From an uncultured Eubacteriales bacterium (GTDB lineage Bacteria; Bacillota; Clostridia; Oscillospirales; QAKW01), in NCBI GenBank assembly GCA_934378025.1, contig CAKRPM010000051.1, positions 1-8,031 of the forward strand: DNA of 8,031 nt. The letters are read 5' to 3'. How positions within the stretch are numbered: the stretch's first letter is position 1; every line of letters starts with the position of its first letter. Below are positions 1-5,500 of this stretch, in pieces. The notes below the pieces were generated by a model. The model was not told the DNA's origin. It was given only the letters and a program-made list of their open reading frames with translations, and made no database searches. A program made the translations under genes and the position numbers.

Positions 1-436
1 GCACATTCTTATAAAAGGCAATGGCCCGACGCATGAAATCCTCGGGTACGTTGAAGTACTCCGCCAGACTCCAAATTTCGGTAATTCCCTCTTCCCATGC
101 GGCGCAAAGCGCCTCATACGGACAAAGATTTAAAATCGCCCACTTGGTCGCTTTATATTCGCTTTTTCCGCGTTCCCAATCAGGCGCGTGCCGATTGTAA
201 AATTCGCCGGTCAGACAATGGCCGATTTCGTGCCCGAGCATAACGTGTTCATCGGCGGCGGTGACCGTATCATCAATGCCGATGCAGCAGGTTCCGTCCT
301 CGCAAAGCAGCGCCATGGATTTTGTGCGCGGCAGTTCAAAGGCGAAAACGCTGATGCTTTTTTCGTCGGCCAAAGCGTATAAATCAGCGGTGGATAAGGG
401 GTTAACGGTTGTTTTTTTCTTGTGTAAACTTAGCAA
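1..436 (-). CDS. ImmA/IrrE-family metallopeptidase, partial (C-terminus beyond left edge)
   Basis: Probable phage or ICE-type zinc protease. Family members cleave or inactivate the neighbouring XRE repressor, relieving repression on induction. About 145 residues are visible before the window edge. An HEIGH zinc-binding motif lies at residues 69-73, preceded by VMLG. A downstream E93-Y-K-A-T-K-W-A fits the family's third zinc-ligand glutamate pattern. The reading frame has a stop at 443-445, and no ATG precedes the conserved part. The best start is therefore the TTG at 434-436, which has an AGAGG ribosome site 9 nt upstream. This start lies inside the 3' end of the repressor gene, giving a 35-bp overlap and implying translational coupling. 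The family call is firm because of the motif and the partner gene. That it acts on the adjacent repressor is inference from family knowledge. The C-terminal part is not visible. Confidence 0.88.
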   Translation of the reverse strand, partial: MLSLHKKKTTVNPLSTADLYALADEKSISVFAFELPRTKSMALLCEDGTCCIGIDDTVTAADEHVMLGHEIGHCLTGEFYNRHAPDWERGKSEYKATKWAILNLCPYEALCAAWEEGITEIWSLAEYFNVPEDFMRRAIAFYKNV

Positions 437-716
437 ATCTTTTTACCTCTTCAAAAGTTTCGTCATCTACGTTCGCACCCCCAAATAATGCGAATTTGAT
501 GGCCTCATCATCAGAAAAGGCGTTGGTTCTGCCGATTAGATAATCGACACTGACCTCGAAAACATCCGCAATCGCGGACAACATTTCGGGATTGGGCGTT
601 GCCCCGCCCGTCTCCCATTTGGCGACCGTCTGTTGGCTGACGGAGAGCTTTTCGGACAGTGTTTTTTGGCTGAAACCGGCAGCCTTTCTGAGTTCCTTTA
701 AACGTTGTTCTAACAT
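402..716 (-). CDS. XRE/Cro-CI family transcriptional repressor
   Basis: A 104-residue DNA-binding protein, probably the lysogeny-type repressor of this element. Residues about 5-60 form a classical five-helix XRE helix-turn-helix, with the recognition region around SQKTLSEKLSVSQQTVAKWE and the usual YLIGR end at about residue 60. The short acidic/basic tail has no peptidase or LexA-like domain, so inactivation would need a partner, and the ImmA-like protease encoded immediately downstream fits. The ATG at 716 is preceded by a strong GGGGAGAG ribosome site with 7 nt spacing. It is transcribed divergently from the early operon starting near 845. The intergenic region carries repeated GTTG/CAAC elements that are candidate operators, so autoregulation is likely. 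The family assignment is firm; the operator assignment is inferred. Confidence 0.93.
   Translation of the reverse strand: MLEQRLKELRKAAGFSQKTLSEKLSVSQQTVAKWETGGATPNPEMLSAIADVFEVSVDYLIGRTNAFSDDEAIKFALFGGANVDDETFEEVKRFAKFTQEKNNR
446..450 (-). promoter_or_regulatory. Ribosome binding site deciding the TTG start of the ImmA-like gene
   Basis: Read on the minus strand, AGAGG is followed by nine bases and then TTG at 436. No ATG or GTG in this frame lies between the upstream stop (443-445) and the conserved region, so this site supports a TTG start. It lies within the coding sequence of the XRE gene. Confidence 0.6.
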
Positions 717-758
717 TACATATCTCTCCCCGTGACGGACTGTACCGTCTGTAAGGTT

Positions 759-788
759 AGTTTACTACAACAACGCAAATGTTGTCAA
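759..788 (-). promoter_or_regulatory. Leftward promoter of the repressor/protease pair
   Basis: On the minus strand a perfect -35 TTGACA (788-783) is followed after 18 bp by a TAAACT -10 (764-759, 4/6 match to TATAAT). Transcription would begin near 752, about 36 nt before the repressor ATG. The inverted repeat ACAAC-N6-GTTGT (770-785) lies between the two boxes, as expected for an autoregulated repressor gene. Confidence 0.65.
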
Positions 789-857
789 GCGAAACTTTAT
801 AAAAAGTAGTTGACAACAACAAAAAGTAGTTGTATAATCTACAGCGTACTACAAAAC
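764..857. promoter_or_regulatory. Candidate repressor operator cluster between divergent promoters
   Basis: The region is dense in related short elements. They are ACTACAACAAC (764-774), the inverted repeat ACAAC-GCAAAT-GTTGT (770-785), GTTG-ACAA-CAAC (809-820) covering the rightward -35 box, and an exact 12-bp direct repeat AAAAAGTAGTTG at 801-812 and 821-832. The last lies 20 bp apart, close to two helical turns. ACTAC recurs at 848-852 near the start of transcription. Placement over both promoters is typical of phage repressor operators. Which elements are bound, and by what, is inference. Confidence 0.6.
810..838 (+). promoter_or_regulatory. Rightward early promoter (consensus sigma-A type)
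   Basis: A perfect TTGACA (810-815), a 17-bp spacer and a perfect TATAAT (833-838) form a full consensus housekeeping promoter. Transcription should start near 845, giving a leader of about 110 nt before the first gene. Both boxes overlap or adjoin the repeated GTAGTTG/GTTG elements, so the promoter is probably shut by the divergent XRE repressor. Confidence 0.85.
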
Positions 858-875
858 GTGGTACAAACAAAAATC

Positions 876-930
876 GCCCACGCGGCTGCTTTTGGGGGTG
901 CTTTCCCAAAGTATAGCAGACAAAGTGGGT
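876..930 (+). promoter_or_regulatory. Structured 5' leader, three stacked stems
   Basis: Within the early-operon leader the sequence can fold into one elongated hairpin. An outer stem GCCCAC/GTGGGT (876-881 with 925-930, one G-U) encloses CTGC/GCAG (886-889 with 916-919), which encloses TTTGGG/CCCAAA (891-896 with 905-910) closing an 8-nt loop. It ends 12 nt before the AGGAG ribosome site at 943-947. No U-tract follows, so it is not a simple terminator. A role in mRNA stability or translation control is possible. I recognise no known riboswitch or leader class. Confidence 0.45.
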
Positions 931-955
931 AATAAAAAGGACAGGAGATGGAAAA

Positions 956-1096
956 ATGTATTGTTGCAGAAACTGCGGGTGTATCTTTGAAAAATTCAAA
1001 ATGGTGTTTGAACCGTTCCCCGATCGGGGCGGCGTATGGTGGGCGGTTTGCCCCGCCTGCCGACTGCCCGAACAGTTCGAGGAGGTGCGCTCATGA
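956..1096 (+). CDS. Small four-cysteine (zinc-ribbon-like) early protein, 46 aa
   Basis: First gene of the rightward early operon. The 46-residue product has two CxxC pairs, C4-R-N-C7 and C32-P-A-C35, which could bind one zinc ion in a treble-clef or ribbon manner. Extra cysteines are present at positions 3 and 9. A GGVWWAVCPAC stretch precedes the second pair, like the knuckle of many small phage zinc proteins. The ATG has an AGGAG site (943-947) with 8 nt spacing. The stop TGA at 1094-1096 overlaps the ATG of the replication gene (ATGA), a strong sign of a real, translationally coupled gene. An alternative ATG at 948 lies in another frame without the cysteine pattern. The function is unknown. 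Size and position suggest an early regulator or accessory replication factor, which is inference. Confidence 0.78.
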   Translation: MYCCRNCGCIFEKFKMVFEPFPDRGGVWWAVCPACRLPEQFEEVRS

Positions 1097-1863
1097 GTCG
1101 AAGGAGAATGATTGAACCCGGCTTTTGGATGGATGAAAAGGTGGGCGCTCTGTCACCGCGGGCGCGGCTGACCTACATAGCGCTTTGGACGCTTGCCGAG
1201 GACAGCGGCGTCGGTCGGGCGCACATGAACTATCTGAAAAGCTCGATCTTCCCGTATGACGACCTCTCGTCGGAGGAGTTTGCTGCTTGTTTTGAGGAAA
1301 TCCGAGCGCAGGAGATGGTGCGCCTTTTTGAGTGGAACGGTCAGCACTATTACCAAATTCCCAATTTCAAACGGCATCAAAAGCTCAAACATCCGTTGGC
1401 GAGCAAATTGCCCGAGATCGGTCCGGACGGGACGGTTTTACCCCCGAAAAACGCCGAAATCGGTGAAAACTCGGCCGGTGCAATTTTTCACCGGGATTTC
1501 ACCGACGATGAACCGTTTGCCGGTGCAATTTTTCACCGCGATTTCCCCCTAATAGAAGAGAAAAGAAAAGAAGATAAACCAACTCAAGAGAAGCATCCGT
1601 TCGGCAGCCGCCGAAACGTTTGGCTCAGCGAGCGCGATTGTGCGGATCTGGTCGGACTGATGGGGGAGGAACGTTTGCGCGCGTTGATTGAAAAGATGTC
1701 GATCTATTTAGCGTCGACCGGCAAACAGTATGAGGATTATCGAGCTAATTTGATCCGTTGGCACAATGTCGGCATCCGTCCGAAGAATATGACGGCGGGG
1801 AAGGTGCCGCTCGGAGAGATCGAGGCGTCATTGTTTCAAAGAGAGGAGGAGCAGCTGATATGA
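1093..1863 (+). CDS. Phage replication initiation-type protein (replisome organiser-like)
   Basis: A 256-residue protein resembling the phage or prophage replication proteins of Firmicutes. The N-terminus has the family's typical pattern: RRMIEPGFWMDEKVGALSPR, then helices with YLKSSIFPYDD, then YYQIPNFKRHQK-KHPLASKLP, a winged-helix-like DNA-binding region (residues about 1-110). The middle (about 115-170) is a linker containing AGAIFHRDF twice (128-136 and 143-151) and a lysine/glutamate-rich stretch. The C-terminus (about 175-240) is helical and ends in YRANLIRWHNVGIRP, resembling the DnaD-like tail of such proteins. The start chosen is ATG 1093: GGAGG lies 7 nt upstream and it overlaps the previous stop. 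The frame is open back to an upstream ATG at 1036, but that would run into the preceding gene. The linker DNA carries iteron-like repeats and may be the element's origin. Family confidence is good; biochemical role is by analogy. Confidence 0.82.
   Translation: MSRRRMIEPGFWMDEKVGALSPRARLTYIALWTLAEDSGVGRAHMNYLKSSIFPYDDLSSEEFAACFEEIRAQEMVRLFEWNGQHYYQIPNFKRHQKLKHPLASKLPEIGPDGTVLPPKNAEIGENSAGAIFHRDFTDDEPFAGAIFHRDFPLIEEKRKEDKPTQEKHPFGSRRNVWLSERDCADLVGLMGEERLRALIEKMSIYLASTGKQYEDYRANLIRWHNVGIRPKNMTAGKVPLGEIEASLFQREEEQLI
1461..1592 (+). repeat. Iteron-like repeats plus purine-rich tract inside the replication gene (candidate origin)
   Basis: The 8-mer TTTCACCG occurs at 1486-1493, 1497-1504 and 1531-1538, and inverted (CGGTGAAA) at 1461-1468. 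Starts of the direct copies are 11 and 34 bp apart, near whole helical turns. Two of them sit in a 27-bp direct repeat (1474-1500 and 1519-1545, one mismatch), within which CGGTG and CACCG also form a palindrome. An A/G-rich tract (about 1549-1592) follows directly. Known phage origins inside initiator genes, such as that in lambda O, have the same iterons-plus-AT-rich plan. Origin function here is inference. Confidence 0.5.
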
Positions 1864-2255
1864 CGACGCGGGAGATGAGAACACTGGCTTTCGCCTGGCG
1901 GACAGTGGAACAGGCGGAATTTTTGCTGATCAAAATTATGCGCCTGCGGCAGGAATGTGATCGTTTGGCCGCTAAGGGAGAAGCGCCGATATGGCTGAGC
2001 GACCGACGGGCGGCACTGATCGAACAGGAGGTGCGCGCCAAACGGATCTTGACGGAAAGCGCGTCGGATAAGGCGTACTTTGAAGTCATCCTCGACAGCT
2101 GCCCCGACCGACAGATTGAACAGATTTTGCGCCTGCGCTATCAAAAGCAGTATGACTGGCGCGCCATTGCCCAGCGGTTGGGCGGGGGCAACAGCGCCGA
2201 AAGCGTTCGTAAGCGCGCCTGCCGATATTTGGCGGGGCTGTCCGTACGGCACTGA
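1860..2255 (+). CDS. ArpU/sigma-70 region 4-like HTH phage regulator
   Basis: Last gene of the early operon, 131 residues. The N-terminal two thirds are helical and charged (residues 1-70, coiled-coil-like: RTVEQAEFLLIKIMRLRQE). The C-terminal part (about 83-125) reads DRQIEQILRLRYQKQYDWRAIAQRL, then GGGNSAESVRKRACRYL. This is the sigma-region-4-type helix-turn-helix seen in ArpU/RinA-like phage late-gene activators and related small sigma-like proteins. The start ATG at 1860 overlaps the stop of the replication gene (ATGA) and has AGGAGG at 1844-1849 with 10 nt spacing; the frame is open further upstream but lies within the previous gene. In Firmicutes phages such genes usually stand at the early/late boundary, just before the terminase genes, and switch on late transcription. 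No terminase follows here, so its target is not visible. ArpU versus another sigma-like subfamily cannot be settled by eye. Confidence 0.7.
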   Translation: MTTREMRTLAFAWRTVEQAEFLLIKIMRLRQECDRLAAKGEAPIWLSDRRAALIEQEVRAKRILTESASDKAYFEVILDSCPDRQIEQILRLRYQKQYDWRAIAQRLGGGNSAESVRKRACRYLAGLSVRH

Positions 2256-2316
2256 TTTTGCTCCGAAATGTGCGCCGAGGGACTTGGCGGACATCGGCGT
2301 TCGATTGCGGCCGTCG

Positions 2317-2363
2317 TCCGTCGGCTTTTGTACAAAGTATACAAAAAAACGTCGGATTTTTTT
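2317..2363 (+). terminator. Probable intrinsic terminator of the early operon (nested hairpin, T7)
   Basis: The outer arms TCCGTCG (2317-2323) and CGTCGGA (2350-2356) pair with one T-T mismatch. Inside them TTTTGTA (2326-2332) pairs perfectly with TACAAAA (2340-2346) around a 7-nt loop. Seven T residues (2357-2363) follow at once. The structure lies 61 bp after the last early gene and ahead of the next promoter, as expected for the operon end. The imperfect outer stem lowers confidence. Confidence 0.55.
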
Positions 2364-2403
2364 AAGGTGCGGCGAGGGAAAAATCATTGCTTTTTCGATC
2401 GGT

Positions 2404-2429
2404 ATGTTGTAAAATATAACATGTATAAT
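2404..2429 (+). promoter_or_regulatory. Putative promoter of the SLH surface-protein gene, with inverted repeat
   Basis: A perfect TATAAT is present at 2424-2429, but no good -35 lies 16-18 bp upstream (GGTATG at 2401-2406). A second possibility is TTGCTT (2387-2392), 17 bp, TAAAAT (2410-2415). The inverted repeat ATGTT-N9-AACAT (2404-2408 and 2418-2422) overlaps both -10 candidates and could be a regulator site. The whole stretch is much more AT-rich than its flanks. From 2256 to 2502 I see no gene: only the terminator, this region and a leader hairpin. Confidence 0.45.
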
Positions 2430-2455
2430 AGACGAAATATATTATGCGGATTTCA

Positions 2456-2473
2456 AACCGCGGGAGCGCGGTT
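2456..2473 (+). promoter_or_regulatory. 7-bp GC-rich hairpin in the leader of the SLH protein gene
   Basis: AACCGCG (2456-2462) and CGCGGTT (2467-2473) are perfect complements around a GGAG loop. The hairpin lies after the putative promoter and 15 nt before the ribosome site (2489-2496). Only a broken T run follows, so termination is unlikely. Protection of a very long mRNA from 5' decay is one possibility. Confidence 0.5.
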
Positions 2474-2502
2474 ATTTCTCGCAGCGAAAAGGAGAGAAAG
2501 CT

Positions 2503-5500
2503 ATGAGCATCACACAAAAGAGAGTGCTTGCATGGGTACTGGCTGTTTTGATGTGCGTCAGTGCGTGCTCTGCGTTTTGTCTGCCGTCCATGACGGCGGG
2601 CGCGGAGAGTGCGGCCGATCCGTACGCCAAAATCAATGCCACCGCCCTGCCGGACGGGACGTTTGAACCCGCGGCAAACGTGTACTTTTTGGATAAGTCC
2701 CTGGCGGCTAAGACCGTGGGCGAATCGGTAGAGTACACCTACGGGGACAAGACGACCTGGGGGAACGGCGTGACCTACTCGTTGAGCTGGGGCGTCAATC
2801 TCTTTAACAACTATGCCGATCTGTACAAGGCGGCCAAGGCGCAAAATGCGACCTGGGCGGCGGATGTTGCCAGCGGCAACGGGGAAGCGGTACTTGTTTT
2901 CGCCCCCGGCTCCAACGGCTCGATTTACGGGTCGACGGAATACGCACTGCCGGATGGCGTGACCGATCCGAAGAAATCGGAAATGTTCACGCTGTACTAC
3001 CTCGGACCGCAGGCGGGCAAAAGCCCGGTGGGCACCAACCGCTCGGGAAAAGCGGCGGCCGACACCGCCAATGACCGCAGCTCGGACACTTCCCGCGAAT
3101 TTGTATGGAACTCTACGTTTTGGTTTTCCAAAAACGTTATCGCCCATTTGGACGGCTTTGCGGGAACCGGAGGCCTGAAGATTTATTCCGAAATGGCGTA
3201 CGCCGGTATGTATCTGGAAAACTTCTATGCCGATAAACTGGGAACGACCAGCTCCTGGGCATCCTTTGCCATCGGCGGTATGTCACGCAACACGCTGTTC
3301 CACATGACCGATTGCTTGATCAAGTATGACGGAACGTACAATAACACCAACAACAGCTACATCTACAGTAATGATTTGGTAATGGACAACGTTGTGTTCA
3401 CGGGACCCAGCGTATTGGCCAAAAACGATCAGTATTTCCAAAATCAGCATATTCAGTTGCTCCCGACCCCCAAGGGCAATGCGTCCGCCAATTTCTACGG
3501 TGAGCAAAAGGAAGCACCGCGGATGCTGGTGCAGAACAGTGCGTTTGTTGATTGGCAAAGCGCTCACTTGTTCCGCTTCAACATGAAAATAGCGGACGCT
3601 TCGGCCTATATGAGCTATTCCGATCATGCGATTGACGTCACGTTCCGCAACAACTATTTCTATGATGTGGGTACGTGCACCGGCTCTCAGAGCGATCTGT
3701 TGTATGTCGACAAGCCGACGGATATCAATGCCTCCAATAATTCTTGGAAGTTGAATTTCTTGGACAATACGGTCATTTTCTCGCAAGAGATGGTGTCTGC
3801 GAAAACCAAGTACATGATTTTGATTAACACCAACGGCAACACCGGTACGGGTGCGAATGTGATCAATCTGAATTTCAAGGGCAACCGTATTGTCGGTTAT
3901 GCCGAGGATAATCGGATTAACTATTTCTATTCCTGCAACGGTTTGGTGGATCTGTCGGGCAACCTGTTTACCGATTATGAGGGCAATGTGCAGCCGATCG
4001 TCGCCTCCTATGTCGGCAATAACTTTACCACCAACTACAACGTATCCAACGATTTGTATGTTTCCGGTAAAATGCAGGGCGGTATCCGCGAAACCTTTGC
4101 CGTGCGGCAAATCAACGGCGGAAAGGACGCTGTGGCGTGCTACAGCTTTATCGCACAAAAGAGAGCCAATTCTACCAAGGCGACCAAGCATCTGAACGCC
4201 GCGCTGACCGTTTGGCTGAAAGACGGCGTGACCTACGATGCCAAAGACTTTATCTCCTTCGATAATAAAAATGTAAAATATCTCGGCTTATACGAGGATG
4301 CGGACTGCACGGCCGAGGTCACCAGCGTGACCAAGCAGACGGTGAACGGCCTGTATGCCAAGGCCTCTTTGACCGAGGGCGGCACGACCTGTACGGTACT
4401 GTACAAGATCAATCTGCCCACCACGCTCAACATTGTCGATCCGACCGGCGCCAAGGAATACACCTTTAACGGTGTGACCTATCGCGACGGTGAAAAGGCG
4501 GCGGACGGTATTACGGCGAAATTTCATGATACCTACGCCAAGGCCTACAGCGCTCATGTCAACCCCAATGTTTCGGCGGCCAACGGTATGACGGACATTA
4601 TTGTCATGGCGCCCGGCACCTACGATTTTGCCAGCCAGTGGATGGGCAAGAGCGTTTGCGTCGTCGGACCGCAGTTCGGTGTAAACCCCTATGATGCGAC
4701 GGCGGCTGCCACCGGCGGATATGCCAACGGCAGAAGCTTTGATCCTTCGACCGAGGCAGTGCTGAAAGGCTTTTTGGGTGCCGCGGCTGACTCCAGCCTT
4801 TCGTACGTCTTTGACGGTTTGGCCTTTACGGGTATTCAAACCGTTGAAGTTTCCGGCGCTCCGAAAATTCCGGATTTGTATCAGACGGTGGTCATGAGCA
4901 ACCTGATGATCGCCACCACGCAGAACAACGGCCCGGTACTTATGGCCGATAAAAACGGCGTCAGCGTTCATAAGACGCTGGATATCACCATGCACGGCAT
5001 TGTGTATGAGGGCAAGGATATTGATCGTGTGGCCGCCGCGGCGGATACCGGCTGGTTGGTTTTGGCACGCGCCAATTTCTTCAGAGCCGACAACATCGGT
5101 ATTTTCAACGATGATGTTCGCACCAAAGACGGCAGCGCCGCCAAAAACCGCGCGTTCTACATCACTTTGACGGACGGCGCTGTTGCCCAGTGGACGCCTG
5201 CCAAGACCGTCTGCAAACTGACGGATTCTACGATTTATAATTCTATGCGCGACGGAATTTTGTATTCGTTGCGTGACGGCGCTTCCATAAACGCCAACTT
5301 TGACTATTATCCGGGCGGTGCGGAATTTACCGTCAGCGGCGTGCAGCTGCTGAATCCGAAATCCGACAACTATCTGTGCGGCGTGCAAAACGGCGAGCAG
5401 ACCGGATCGGCGAAATTCATCAAATTCACGATGACCGACAACCTCATTCGCAGCGAAGATCAAAAGGCCAAAGCGGTTGCCAACTATCAAACCGGGAACT

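Noticed and set aside
188..488. Two overlapping short plus-strand frames (188-382 and 261-488)
   Set aside because: They are antisense to the HEIGH-containing protease and the end of the repressor gene, and have no good ribosome site.
757..999. 80-codon minus-strand frame across the control region
   Set aside because: It covers both promoters, the operator repeats and the leader stem, and is antisense to the start of the 46-aa gene. Its product is low-complexity hydrophobic/aromatic.
1036..1092. N-terminal extension of the replication gene to the ATG at 1036
   Set aside because: It has no ribosome site and overlaps the 46-aa gene. The family's conserved start and a GGAGG site both point to 1093.
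2456..2473. The CCGCG hairpin as a terminator
   Set aside because: Only TTATTTCTC follows, not a continuous T run, and it lies downstream of the putative promoter for the next gene.
2268..2666. Plus-strand frame bridging the intergenic region and the start of the surface gene
   Set aside because: It runs through the terminator and promoter and out of frame over the signal peptide, with no sensible product.
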